This document shows, piece after piece, positions 35,391 through 46,852 of a DNA stretch of 64,000 nucleotides. The position numbers were made by a program, and so were the translations under genes. The notes beneath the pieces were generated by a model. That model made no database searches. It worked only from the letters and a program-made list of their open reading frames with translations, and was not told the origin of the DNA. Origin of the DNA: Erinaceus europaeus (Eukaryota; Chordata; Mammalia; Eulipotyphla; Erinaceidae); NCBI RefSeq assembly GCF_950295315.1, contig NC_080185.1, forward strand, positions 48,155,237-48,219,236. Direction: 5' to 3'. Every line of letters starts with the position of its first letter. Positions within the stretch are counted from its first letter, which is position 1.

Positions 35391-35419
35391 AGTGGGGGGT
35401 GGGAGTGGGTGGGAGGGAT
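35391..35419 (+). repeat. G-rich tract in L1 3' UTR
   Basis: 'agtggggggtgggagtgggt' followed by 'gggaggg' has four or more G runs separated by one to three bases, so it could form a G-quadruplex. A G-rich polypurine tract near the start of the 3' UTR is a known feature of mammalian L1. Confidence 0.8.
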
Positions 35420-36962
35420 GAGTCACAGTCTTTTGGTGGTGGGAATGGTGTTTATGTACACTCCTAGTAAAATGTAGACATATAAATCACTAGTTAATTA
35501 ATTTGAGAGGGGGAAAATCAATTGTATGTCTCAAAGTTTTTCAAAACACAAACTGAACCTTTTTAATATATAGGCTGTGTATTTGATATGCGGACTCTCT
35601 CAAAAGCCTAGACCAAGTAGATTAGAAGCATCCAATAGCACAGCTATATACAAGATACTGGGTACTGTACAGAAAACCATAACAAAAGGACTTTTCAAAG
35701 TTAACTCAATTACCAAGTAAGGTGATGATAACATTAACTATCGATTGTCTTTTTGAACCCTAAGACAGCAGGAATCTCACATCTCCACTATAGAGCCCCT
35801 TCTTCCCCCAGTCCTGGAACCCTTGGATAGGGCCCACTTTCCCGTATGCCTCTCCCAATCCATATCAAATAATATTGCATCCGCCGATCACAACCTAACC
35901 AACGCAATGATTGCCACCTCAACATGCTTCACTTCAGACTGTGTCCAGAGACTTCACATGTGGAATGACAACCCTTCAGCTTCATTACTCGGGTGAGACC
36001 TTTCCTTTCATAGTATACTCTAATTTCATCTCAGGTGTTTCACTTTCTAATAAAGTCCAAAACCTAGATATACACCAGTTTCTGTGAGAGAGAGTATATC
36101 TTCACACGTATCCGTAAACTACTGCAAAATATATGCCTGAAAGCACAAGTGCACTAGAGTTTGCAGTGAGTACCTCCCTAACACTTCCTCTCCACTATTC
36201 CAAGCTTTGGGTCCATGATTCTTCAACAATTTGTTTGGCTTTGTATGTTAACTCTCTTTTCAGTCACCAGGTTCCAGATACCATCAGGATGCTGGCCAGG
36301 CTTCCCTGGATTGAAGACCCCACCAATGTGTCCTGGAGCTCAGCTTCCCCAGAGACACACCCTACTAGGGAGAGAGGCAGACTGGGAGTGTGGACCGACC
36401 AGTCAATGCCCATGTTCAGCAGGGAAGCAATAATAGAAGCCAGACCTTCTTCCTTCTGTAACCCACAATGACCCTGGGTCCATGCTCCCAGAGGGATGGA
36501 GAATGGGAAAGGTATCAGTGGAGAGGGTGTTGTATGGAGATTGGGTAGTGGGAATTGTATGGAGTTGTTACCCCTCTTACCCTATGGTTTTGTTAATTAA
36601 TCCTTTCTTAAAAAAATGCTGAACTCACCTTCTTCACCCCATCTTGGATGGAGATTAAAGATATCATGTTAAGTCACCCTACTAAGGAAAGAGAGAGGCA
36701 GACTGGGAGTATGGATCCAACAGTCAATGCCCATGTTCAGCAGGGAAGCAATTACAGAAGCCAGACCTTCCATCTTCTGCATCCCATAATGACCCTGGGT
36801 CCATATTCCCAGAGGGTTAAAGAATAGGAAAGCTATCAGGGGGAGGGGATGGGGTATGTAGATTGGTGGTGGGAATTGTATGGAGTTGTACCCCTCCTAT
36901 CCCATGGTTTTGTTAATGTCTCCTTTCTTAAATAAATAAATATAAATAAATAAATAAAAACT

Positions 36963-37800
36963 AAAAGGAAAGGAAAAAAATTGTCTGATAAAATGGTTTT
37001 GGAGTAGAGAAAAGTGCTAGAAAGTTGGATTAAGGCAGTGAGTAGCTCCTATTTTTGAAAAAAAAAATCTGTGGATAAAATTAACTATTTAACTCCATCC
37101 ATCTGACCCAGGGCATATATATACAAAACAGGGCCTCTGAGTCCCTAGTTTTCTGAGCTCACAGCTCATGGTCACAGCTGGGAACACAGCAGGCTGCACT
37201 CATTTCAGGACTAGTCATCCTCAAGTGGCAAGGCAGTTTACCCCAGACTTCCTTCAGAGAATGAGACATTCCTTACTATAGTTGCTTTATGGTTATGACA
37301 AGGCCCTGGGACAGCCCACAGTAGGAGTTATGATTATGTTCCAGATGAAAGTGACCAGTGGTGGTGGGGAGAGGGATCCATTAGAGCCCATTATATTTGT
37401 GTGGGAGACCAAGGATTACCTGACTAGGGTCCCAGATGATGGGGTGGTGTGATATTGACCAAAAGGGTCATTGCTGAGTGGGCCAGTTTCCTGTCCTTAC
37501 CCAACTTTTGTAGTCCTCTATCTGCTAACCTTAGACTTTCTCCCAGTTGTTGAAGCATTGAATGCATTTGTTGAACACAGTCATAATTAGGTTTTTGAGA
37601 TCTGTATTTTTTGGACCTTTCTGATAGGCTGCCCAGCTAATTTGGTCTAAGTCCAGTCGATTTGAGAATTTATGATGCCTTCTTTAGGCATTTCAATATT
37701 GTAGAGCACTTTAACTTTGAGTTATATAATTGCCCCTTGCCTACGGATACATGTATACCTTTACCCAGTACCCTAAAACCTAGTATATATCTGGTATCTG
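36963..37800 (-). mobile_element. Very old L1 3' UTR, antisense
   Basis: Phrases align in order with the long-type 3' UTR but with many changes: 'catttcaggactagtcatcc', 'aagtgaccagtggtggtgg', 'gatgatggggtggtgtgata'. It includes the central region that is absent from the short type, showing that the long form is ancestral. Confidence 0.7.
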
Positions 37801-37814
37801 TTATTTAGTTAAAT

Positions 37815-37883
37815 GATGCTGCACTCAAGTTCTTATGCATGGTAATGTGTGCATTCAGTTGGCTACACCACTGTTCAGTCCCT
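37815..37883 (-). mobile_element. Old SINE head, antisense fragment
   Basis: 'actcaagttcttatgcatgg' and 'ggctacaccactgttcagtc' match antisense SINE heads. The rest is missing. Confidence 0.55.
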
Positions 37884-37896
37884 TGTTCCCTACTTT

Positions 37897-38244
37897 CTTT
37901 CTTTCTTTTTTTTTTTTGCCTCCAGGGTTATTGCTGGGGCTCAGTGCCTGCACTATGAATCCACTGCTCCTGGAGGCTATTTTTCCCCTTTTGTTGCCCT
38001 TGTTGTTTATTGGTATTGTTATTATTATTATTGTTGTTGTTGTTGTCATTGGATACTACAGAGAGAAATGGAGAGAGGAGGGGAAGACAGAGAGGGGGAG
38101 AGAAAGATAGATACCTACAGACCTGCTTCACTCCCTGTGAAGCGACCCCCCTGCAGGTGGGTAGCAGGGGGCTCGAACTGGGATTCTTATGCTGGTCCTT
38201 GCACTTTGCACCATGTGCGCTTAACCCACTGTGCCCAGCCCCCC
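37897..38244 (-). mobile_element. tRNA-derived SINE with 3' extension, antisense
   Basis: The extension module, CAA-rich zone, body and tRNA head are all present in antisense. The 13-bp TSD tgttccctacttt lies at 37884-37896 and 38245-38257. Confidence 0.94.
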
Positions 38245-38261
38245 TGTTCCCTACTTTTCAT

Positions 38262-39150
38262 GGTTCCATTAATGTAGGTTTTATGGGTCTAAGAATGTAT
38301 CTATTTCTTCCAGATTCTCAAATTTAATAACAAGGTTGTTCATAGTAACTTCTTAAAATGCTTCATGTACCTATGGTATCATCTGCAATCTCTCCCCTTA
38401 CACTATTATCCTTTGGTTCCATCTATTAGTGTTAGTTCTCTTTATCTTAGTGAGGCTTGCTAAGGATTTGTCAGTTTTGTTTATCCTTTCAGTGACTCAG
38501 TTCTTGACTTCATTGATCATTCTTATCAATTTTGTTTTCTGTTACAGCCATTTCCACTCTAATGTTTATTATTTGTATACTTTTGCTGACTTTAGGGTTC
38601 ATTTTTTATTTTCCTAGTTACTGTAAGTGTGAAATTGGAATATTCATTTGACATTTTTCTTGCTACCTATTATGAACCAGAATTTCTGTGAACATTACTC
38701 TTCATACTGCCTTTCAGTGCCCTATAGGTCCTGATTGTTCATAGTCTCATTTTCATTTATTTCTAATAAATTTCTAGGTTTTTGATCCAGTAGCTATTCC
38801 ATCATTTTTTTTTAGTCACTAGGAATTTAAACTTTCAACATAAACTTTTTATGTGGTTTAGTTCTAGTTTTATCCCATTGTGATCTGAACAGATGTTCAA
38901 TATGATTTAAGTCATTTAGAATTTAATGCTATTTGGCTTTTGTCCCAATCTATGGTTTATCTATGAGAATTTCCCATGAGTGCTTGAGAGGAATGTTTAT
39001 TTAGTATTTGTGAGTAGAGTGCCCTGTAAATTTAATGTGAATCCAACTGGTTTAACTATTCACTTATGGATAGTGAATATGGTCTGACTGGTTTTATCTC
39101 TGGCTGATGTGTTTTCAAGTGAAAGTAGGGTGTTAATCTCCCCTAGTATA
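38262..39150 (-). mobile_element. Ancient L1M ORF2 DNA, antisense
   Basis: 'attgatcattcttatcaatt', 'ttatcccattgtgatctgaa' and 'gtgaaagtagggtgttaatc' follow the order of antisense L1 ORF2 between the endonuclease and the RT. No open frame remains. Confidence 0.7.
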
Positions 39151-39382
39151 GACTAAGTAGTGGCACACAATATCAACAGTGCTCATTATTATGCAGTGGA
39201 CTGGTCTCCTCCTGCTGGAGGGAAGCATTAAAAATTGTTCAATGGTGTTACAGGTGCCTCTTCCTCTATCCCTCTCTCCCCCCTTTTCTTTACCCTCTGT
39301 TTCTATCAGGAAAAAAATGTAGCCAGGAGGGTTATCATGCAGGCTCTGAGCCCCAGTGATAATGCTGGTAGAATAAAAAAAA
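39151..39382 (+). mobile_element. Old SINE with 3' extension
   Basis: A degenerate head and CT-rich zone are followed by a recognisable extension ('gcaggctctgagccccagtg') and an A-rich tail. Confidence 0.7.
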
Positions 39383-41160
39383 CAACTCCCCTATTATCTT
39401 TTTTTGTGTCAGCATCTACCATCCAAGCCAGTGAAAAACAATCTACATTTGTGTTTTTTGACTTTTGTCATGACTAATGTTCATACTCTTTTCAATTCAT
39501 ATTAGTGCACCATAAAAGTTCAGGGCAAGTACTCCATGATGTAATGTGGTGAAAACCTTGGACACAACCCCTTGTTGACTGAGCAGTGAAAGAACAGTTT
39601 GCCTTTAGGATTCTGAGTTCCAGTATAGTGCTATAAAGACTGAGTTCCAATATAGTGGTTACTTTTCTTTTACTCTTGAGGAAACTGGTTAAAATGGCAC
39701 CTGCTTGCCATCCTCTCCTAATTTATATCTTATAGTTCCTGACACATTTAGTAATGGGGACCCAGGGATTTGTCACCACCACTGTCTTGTTCCTCAGGGT
39801 TAGCAACCTTCACTTTGCAAAAAATAGTTTGCAAATTTTGCTCCACATTGAGGCTTTCTATCTACTAGCCATTGTTCCAATTCCCTCAATCTCCTGAATT
39901 CCCTGTCTTATTATTATTGTTGTTGCTGCTTCAGCTGCTGCTGTGGCGACTTTCTACAATAGACTTCAGTTCGATTTCTATTTAATTTAGTGCAATTTTT
40001 GCAGCAGAATCCCTACCTCTGTTGGAGCTAAACACCAACTTTCACTACTTGACCATTTTGGGCTCTTCCAGTTAAACTTTTAAAGGTGTTATTAAAACAC
40101 AAATAATTTCTAGCACATTTTTCTTTTGCAATAGAGAAGTAAGTTTTGGATTAGTAAAACTGTATTACTTCTCTTTATTAAATTAGTTGAGCATATCTTA
40201 AATTTTATATTCTTTTCTTGTAAGAAGTCACTTTTTTGCTGAGAATTTTGGGGTCAACTAATTTTCAGCATTATATAATCCTTGTACAATCACAGAACTT
40301 TATCATCAATTTAGATGTAGCTTTTCCAAAGTAACAGCAGAAATCCAGGTGAGAGCATAAGACAAATGAGTGCCAGGTATTTGGGATAGGTAATGAGATA
40401 ATAGTTGTAGGCTGAAATTCTTTATGGAAATAATGAAAATCTTAAAATGTGACCTGAAATATGGGTATTGGTTTCTAGTGGAGAGAGAAGTGGACAGAAT
40501 TCCAATTCAGGTACAAATGAGCTTACTTACCAAAATGCAAAGACAAAATAGAATTAGACTTAGCTAGAATAAATGTTTCTAATTATTACTGCAAAGTACA
40601 GGTGAATAAGCACTTATGTTTTGCTACAGAAAGATTAATCATGTGCTATTTTTGTATGATAAGCTGGGGATAAATAGTTAAAATAAATGCATTAGCCATT
40701 TAGAATGCACTGTTTATGTCCTGGAAACATATTACAACACATAGAAACTAGATGTTAAAAAAATAGCCACTTAAAATAGAGCATGAGATTGACTGACTGA
40801 AAAGCAACTTTTGGTAGCTGGTTAAATAATTTAGCAGAAATGGTAGGGACTGCTCCACTCTCCAAAGGGAAGTTGCTCCTCTGGAGAGAAAAGACCCTAG
40901 GGCTGAAAGACGGGAGTGCAGAAGAAAGAGTATTGGACTTAGTGAACTGCATGTGGTTCTGCTGCTATTGCTATTACCAGCCCAGCTGACCATATGCTGC
41001 TTCTGTTCTCAGGCAGCTAAATCAAGGTGAATGTTTTATAAAATAAAAGAGAAAACAAAAAAAAATTCCTTCTTAATCTAAATAAGGCAATAGTGACAAA
41101 CAAGAAAAGCAAGCCCTAACCACTCTACTTGGAAGGATGGAAAGTGGAGTGAAGGAGACA
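39383..41160. other. Mostly unrecognised DNA
   Basis: No exon or clear repeat. A t/g/c triplet-rich patch lies near 39905-39945. The stretch 39840-40080 has higher GC and could be ancient L1, but I cannot support that. Confidence 0.4.
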
Positions 41161-41164
41161 AGAT

Positions 41165-41526
41165 TCCACATCTGCACTATTACAGCCTTTAAATTCATGA
41201 TTAGTCAACAATTTGTTTGGTTTTATATGTTAACTCTCTTTTCAGCTACCAGGTTCCAGATGCTACAATAATGCCAAACAGACTTCCCTGGACAGACAGC
41301 CCCACCAATGTGTCCTGGAGCCCCGCTTCCCCAGAGCCCCATACCACCAAGGAAAGAGAGAGACAGACTGGGAGTATGGATGGACCAGTCAACATCCATG
41401 TTCAGCAGGGAAGCAATTACAGAAGCCAGACCTTCAACCTTCTGTATCCCACAATTACCTTGGGTCCATACTCCCAGAAGCTTAAAGAATAGGAAAGCTA
41501 TCAGGGGAGGGGATGGGAAACAGAGT
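41165..41526 (+). mobile_element. L1 3'-UTR fragment, sense, lacking the 3' terminus
   Basis: 'tccacatctgcactattaca' to 'ggggaggggatgggaaacag' is sense L1 3' UTR. It stops before the last 60-70 bases and the A-tail, which is unusual for a target-primed insertion. A small deletion could explain the loss. Confidence 0.8.
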
Positions 41527-41915
41527 TAACTTAAAAAATTTTAAAAGTAATTGATGGTATGATTTTTTAAGTTTTAATTGGCATATTTCTTTACATTAAC
41601 AGAAAATAACAACAAAAAACCAAAATCTGTATATCCACAAAAACAAATTGGATTTTAATTTATGTGGTACACTCCATGATTGTTTCCATAGATGAAACAA
41701 AGTTGAAGACTACTGTGGTCTGAAATTGAAATAATGACATTAACTTGACCTCTCAGGGAGTGCTATACCTTGAGCAATAGTTTCCTGGAATTAATATAAA
41801 GGACCAGAATGTCTGTCAGTTGTTAAAAATCCCAAACTTTCTAAGTAGTATATGTATGCTTAAGAGACATAAGAGTATGTGAATTTCCTAAGACGTCACT
41901 TTTCTTTTTGTCCAG
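41527..41915. other. AT-rich DNA, nothing recognised
   Basis: No feature identified. Confidence 0.5.
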
Positions 41916-41917
41916 AT

Positions 41918-42232
41918 AGGGGATGAGAGACAGAGTGATAGAGAAGGAGAGACACAGCATCAGCACTTCACTCCTTACGAGGTTGCCCTTCAGATTGTAC
42001 TCCTATTTGGTAAGTAGCTTGGGGCTTGAGCCTGAGTCCTTGCATATGATACAGGATATCATCTATCAGGTGAGCTATCTGTTGACCTCCCTCTATAACG
42101 TTTTGTTTTTGTTGACCAGAATATTGACCAACAATGATTTATGTTAGTACCAGATATTGAATTGCGAACTCTGAGTCTCGGGCATAAGAATATGTTGTAT
42201 AAACTTCTAAGCTATCTCTACAACCCTCTAAT
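41918..42232 (-). mobile_element. Two old SINEs, antisense
   Basis: 41918-42095 shows a purine-rich zone and 'gcttgagcctgagtccttgc' leading to an antisense head. 42096-42232 shows 'attgaattgcgaactctgag' and 'aagctatctctacaaccc', an antisense head from an older family. Confidence 0.6.
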
Positions 42233-42424
42233 ACATTTTCAATAGACTCTTCTTCATCGTGAATGCTGAAGAATGTTATATAATGTCTTAGTATAAATAT
42301 ATGTATCTATTAGTATATACATCACTATATTATATCTTATTAACTATTACATGAAAATAGTTGAGCTTGTGAAGATTGTGTAATTCAGGAGATATTATTG
42401 GTTTCTCTTATATACAACCTTTTT

Positions 42425-42687
42425 AAAAAAATATTTACTTATTTCCCTTTGTTGCCCTTGTTGTTTTATTGTTGTAGTTATTATTGATGTCGTTGTTGGA
42501 TAAGACAGAGAGAAATGAAGAGAGGCGGGGAAGACAGACAGGAGGAGAGAAAGATAGACACCTGTAGACTTGCTTCACCGCCTATGAAGCGACTCCCCTA
42601 CAGGTGGGGAGCCAGGGGCTCTAACCGGAATCCTTCCACTGATCCTTGCCACGTGCGCTTAACCCACTGCGCTACCACCCGACTCCC
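42425..42687 (-). mobile_element. tRNA-derived SINE (type A), antisense
   Basis: A clean antisense type A copy. The perfect 15-bp repeat atatacaaccttttt flanks it (first 14 bases at 42410-42424 region and again from 42688). Confidence 0.94.
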
Positions 42688-42719
42688 ATATACAACCTTT
42701 TTGTTTATATCTCACATTC

Positions 42720-43080
42720 ACATGTAACTCTGTGACTTTATAAAGATACGGATGCTACAATACGGATTGTAGAGAATCATGCTAAGTGAAATAAACTAGG
42801 ACAAAGACGAATATCATATGATAATACTCAAATGTGATATTTAAAAAAATAAAGCTAGGGAAAACATCAGTTGATACACCTTGGTCTATGTTTGCACATC
42901 TGACGATAGTAAAGTGGGAAGGGGAAGGTATGGAAAGGGAGTAACAGATCAAATACTCTGTGGAGATTTCAGTGGTGGATGAGCCCTGTGTTAATATATT
43001 TTGGGGAGATTTGAAAGTGCACTTTAAAGACTTGTAAAATCATATTACTTCAATAAAATAAAATTTAACATGATAATTGA
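42720..43080 (+). mobile_element. Ancient L1M 3' end, sense
   Basis: 'gagaatcatgctaagtgaaa' with 'gacgaatatcatatgataat' is the classic end of mammalian L1 ORF2. It is followed by a 3' UTR and an 'aataaaataaaatttaa' tail. Confidence 0.7.
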
Positions 43081-43634
43081 TAACAATGTTAAATAATGGT
43101 ATTTTAATGGGAACAATAATTTCTTTTTTTTACCACTGACCAAAGAAAAATTTATTAAAGTAGTTACAGGATACTTGTTTGTCCAAATTTTAATACTGTA
43201 TGACATACTGTGTGAACAATTCCTATTAGAATGTTTGTAACCAAAATTTCCAACTGATTACAGATTTTTCACTTGTCAAACACATAGCTGATAATCTTGA
43301 GGGGAAATACATCAAGGGCATGTATACAATTATAGAAGTTCTTATAGAGGTAGCTGGAAGATACATTTATTTATTACATTCTACATATTCTAGAAGACAT
43401 TCAAATGAAGATAGATTCAAACTAGTTGATAAAATTCTGATAATTGAGGTCCCTTCATTTTTTTGTAATAAGAAAATTATAAATGTTGAATTTCTCATCA
43501 TGCATTCATCTAAAACAGTAAAAAAAATTGTAAAGACTATAGGTTGGTTAATTTAGATGTTTTATGAACAATAATTTCTGAAAACATAGTGATGAACTCA
43601 CTTTAAAAAAGGATCAGAACCTCATCACTTCAAA
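43081..43634. other. AT-rich DNA, nothing recognised
   Basis: No feature identified. A 78-codon open frame at 43320-43556 has no recognisable motif and is expected by chance in AT-rich DNA. Confidence 0.5.
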
Positions 43635-43645
43635 AAGGTCTTCTA

Positions 43646-44272
43646 GGGGAAGTAGGGGCTCTATAGTGAAGATGTGAGGTTCCTGCTGTCTTAGGGTTCA
43701 AAAAGACAATCAATAGTTAATATTATCATCACATTATTTGTTAATTGGGTTAACTTTGAAAAGTCCCTTTGTTATGGTTTGCTGGACAGTACCCAGTATC
43801 TTGTATATAGCTGTGCTATTGGAAGCTTCTAATCTACTTGGTCTAGGCTTTTGAGAGAGTCCGCATATCAAATACATAGCCTATATATTAAAAAGATTCA
43901 GTTTGTCTTTTGAGAAACTTTGAGACATACAATTGATTTCCCCCTCTCATATTAATTAACTACTGATTTATATGTCTACATTTTGCTAGGAGTGTACATA
44001 AACACCATTCCCACCACCAAAGGACTGTGACCCATCCCTCCCGCCCACTCCCACCCCCCACTGGCCCAGGAAGCTACATGTCTACCCCTCACCACTGGGT
44101 TTTTACTTTGGTGCCCTACTTACAATTTGATCAGGTCCTGCTTTTAGTTTCCCTTTCAGATCTTCTTAGTCAGCTTCTGTTGATGAGTGGGATCATCCCA
44201 TACTTATCTTTATCTTTCTGACTTAGTTCACTTAACATAATTCCTTCTAGCTCTGTCCAAGATGGGTCAGAG
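43646..44272 (-). mobile_element. L1 fragment truncated at both ends, with flanking repeat
   Basis: Antisense L1 runs from the middle of the 3' UTR ('gctctatagtgaagatgtg') to the last ORF2 codons ('ctctgtccaagatgggtcag'). No A-tail or L1 terminus is present. An 11-bp repeat, aaggtcttcta, flanks it at 43635-43645 and 44273-44283, although 'aaggt' also belongs to L1 at the right edge. Confidence 0.85.
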
Positions 44273-44283
44273 AAGGTCTTCTA

Positions 44284-45090
44284 CAGATATCTATCTATGT
44301 GTATGAAATGAGGTGATGTGTGAAAGGAGAAAAATCACTAGCAGCTGAAGACATGGCTATTTGGACAGCTTATACTATCCTTCATTAATTTATGTCAACT
44401 TCTTTACAAAACCTGGCATATCATGAAAACTCAGTTGGTATACATCTTGTTGGAAGGGTAGGAAAACCCTCACTGGATAAGTGGACTTTTGTTCGCATAT
44501 ATATATAAAACTGACTGAGGAACAAAACTTTATTGAATGACTTTGCATCAAGGAGACTAGATGACATAGAACAGAAAAATTGTGTATTCATGGTCTGTGT
44601 CAGTACAAATGAAAGTGTCAAACTTATCTTTTGGCAATGCAGATTTACTCTACAGGCAAATAAATGGCAGTAGTATGAACAGGCCTAACATAAACTGTAG
44701 AAAATTGCCTTCACAGTGTCATGTACGCCAAGTGTGATTCAAAATGTAGAACATTACCTTGGAAATTGTTTTTATCTAGCTGTACTTCACACATAAAAGT
44801 TAGCTGTGATTATACTTAACAGCTATCCCTTAGTACAATGCAAGGACACTTAATGGTGTACCAGGAAGTATGATTTATGGAGCAAATCAAATAACTTAAC
44901 ATTACTGGAATGAAATGAAAAGAAAGTGCCCCAATTAATTTATTATTTATGCATAATTAAACAAAGCATAGTTTCTGTAGGTCTTGTAATGCGAAACTTT
45001 CTAAAATAAGATTATTCTCAATTCCGTTTAGCAGGCACATGGCAAATATATAACTTTTATATTTTTGTCAGTAATTCATTAATTTTTCCT
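44284..45090. other. Unrecognised DNA
   Basis: No repeat or exon that I can support. Confidence 0.5.
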
Positions 45091-45094
45091 GATC

Positions 45095-45287
45095 ACTTAT
45101 TTTTAAAATTAATTTATTTTATTTATTTTGTTAGATAGAACAGAGAGGGAGAGATAAAGAGACACCTACAGCACAGCTTCACTGCTTGTGAAACTTTCCC
45201 CTCTAGGTGGGGATCAGGGACTTGAACCCAGGTCCTTTCACATAGTAACACATGCATTTAGCCACAGGTGCACCACCACCTGGTTCC
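45095..45287 (-). mobile_element. tRNA-derived SINE (type B, older), antisense
   Basis: A T-rich tail, purine-rich zone, 'cccctctaggtggggatcag' and 'caggtgcaccaccacctgg' give an antisense SINE. Confidence 0.88.
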
Positions 45288-45663
45288 CTCTAATAACTTG
45301 TTTTATATTAATATTTACTTATAGGAACAGCACACAGTAATTTTGATAACCTTCACAGGAACTTTAAGAAGTTGGCTTTCTCACATACCACATTTTACAG
45401 TTGAAGATACTGACATTGAAAAATTTGTACTCTGACACTAAAATGATGTGCCCCATTATTTTTCCTGTTTTTTTTTTAATTTTATTGAATATAACATTGA
45501 TTTACAATATTGTTTCTATTTTTGGTATGGTTTCTTATTTTTTATAATGTATACTACCATATCATACCCACCACTATAATGCCGATATCCCTTTGTAACA
45601 GTTCATATACATTACACCTACAATTGCTACTCTCTCCCTTTTCCTCCACTGGTAACCTTTCTT

Positions 45664-45851
45664 TTTTTTTTTAATTTCTTTATTGGGGAATTAATGTTTT
45701 ACATTCCACAGTAAATACAATAGTTTGTCCATGAATAACACTTCTCAGTTTTCCATATAACAATACAACCCCCACTAGGTCCTCTGTCATCCTTCTTGGA
45801 CCTATATCCCCCCCACCTCCCACCCCCCACCCCCCACCCCCAGAGTCTTTT
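45664..45851 (-). mobile_element. Young polyadenylated retroelement 3' end, copy 1
   Basis: In sense this is a G-rich tract, then 'ggacctagtgggggttgtat', then 'ttaattccccaataaagaaa' and an A-tail. The perfect 16-bp TSD actggtaacctttctt lies at 45648-45663 and 45852-45867. It is not the terminus of the main L1 family here, and matches the sense copy at 49614. It may be the 3' UTR of a second L1 lineage. Confidence 0.88.
45806..45841 (-). repeat. C-run tract (G-quadruplex-prone on minus strand)
   Basis: The minus strand has several runs of three to seven G separated by single bases, within the retroelement end at 45664-45851. It may represent an L1-type G-rich polypurine tract. Confidence 0.8.
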
Positions 45852-45889
45852 ACTGGTAACCTTTCTTATGCAGTAAGAGCCCATTGGGA

Positions 45890-46152
45890 AAAATTTTTTT
45901 TTTTTCAAATAGGGCTATTACTGGGGCAGTTCAGTGCCTGTAGGATAAATCTACTTCTCTCAGTGACTATTCTTATCTCCCTTTTTAAATGTACAGAGAC
46001 AAAGAAATTTTGAGAAGATAGAGACAGAGAGAGAGCTGCAGCAGTGTCACTCATTAAGGTTCCCCTATCAGCAGGTGGGGACTACGGCTTGAACCTGGAT
46101 GCTTGCACATAGAAACATGTGCTCAACAGGGTGTACCACCACCCTGATCCTC
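45890..46152 (-). mobile_element. Old SINE with 3' extension, antisense
   Basis: A T run, a degenerate extension ('gggcagttcagtgcctgtag'), a purine-rich zone, 'cagcaggtggggactacgg' and an antisense head. Confidence 0.8.
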
Positions 46153-46502
46153 AAGGATTTTATTTTTTTTCTGTTCCTTTGTTTTATATCTTATATATAA
46201 ATGAGGTCATGTAGTATTTGTCTCTTTCTTTCTCATTAATTTTGCTTCGCAAGACACCTATAATTCCACCCAGATTACAAAAAAGTTAAATTTCATATTT
46301 TCTTATAGCTTGAATAGTATTCCATTCTGTATATATACCACATCTATACTCACTCATCTCTCGTTATTTTCTTATCATGATAATTTTAAACAGAGCTTCA
46401 CTGAGCACAGGTGTGAACTTATCTTTTCATACTGATGTTTTTGCATTTTTTTCAGATAAATACTCAGGATTGGAATTGCTGCATTATACAGTAAATAAGT
46501 TT

Positions 46503-46852
46503 ATTTTATTTATTTATTTATTTGTTTATTTTGCCTCCAGGGTTATTGTTGGCTTTCGGTGCCTGAATTATGAATCCACTGCTCCTGGAGGCTATTTTTC
46601 CCGTTTTGTTGCTCTTGTTGTTACCCTTGTTGTCATTATTATTAATGTTGCCATTGCTGTTGTTGTGGGATAGGACAGAGAGAAATCAAGAGAGGAGAGG
46701 AGATAGAAAGACAGACACCTACAGACCTGCTTCACCACCCGTGAAGCAACCCCCCTGCAGGTGGGGAGCTGGAAGCTTGAACTGGGATCCTTATGCCAGT
46801 CCTTGCACTTTGAGCCATGTGCGTTTAGCCCACGGCGCTATCGCCCAACCCC
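46503..46852 (-). mobile_element. tRNA-derived SINE with 3' extension, antisense
   Basis: All parts are present. The 14-bp TSD cagtaaataagttt and cagtagataagttt lies at 46489-46502 and 46853-46866 within ancient L1M. Confidence 0.94.

Larger units (their letters stand above)
34198..36611 (+). mobile_element. Twin-primed L1 with 15-bp TSD
   Basis: 34198-34972 is antisense ORF2. At 34972/34973 the orientation flips and sense ORF2 C-terminus (to 35283), a short-type 3' UTR and an A-tail follow. In L1 order the inverted piece ends where the sense piece begins ('catatgacc' then 'aattcctctcctgg'), so almost nothing was lost at the inversion. The TSD aaaaatggtgaactc and aaaaatgctgaactc lies at 34183-34197 and 36612-36626. 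The short 3' UTR and long open stretches suggest a young element. Confidence 0.95.
33895..36962. mobile_element. Compound rearranged L1, split by a twin-primed L1
   Basis: 33895-34164 is antisense L1 3' UTR. 34165-34182 plus 36627-36651 is sense sequence from the end of ORF2 ('caatattactcagctatt', 'ccatcttggatggagatt'). 36653-36962 is the sense 3' end with tail. The inverted part corresponds to L1 DNA lying just upstream of the sense 3' end, as in twin priming, but with an extra ORF2-end filler of about 85 bp. A younger L1 sits inside at 34198-36611. Confidence 0.6.
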
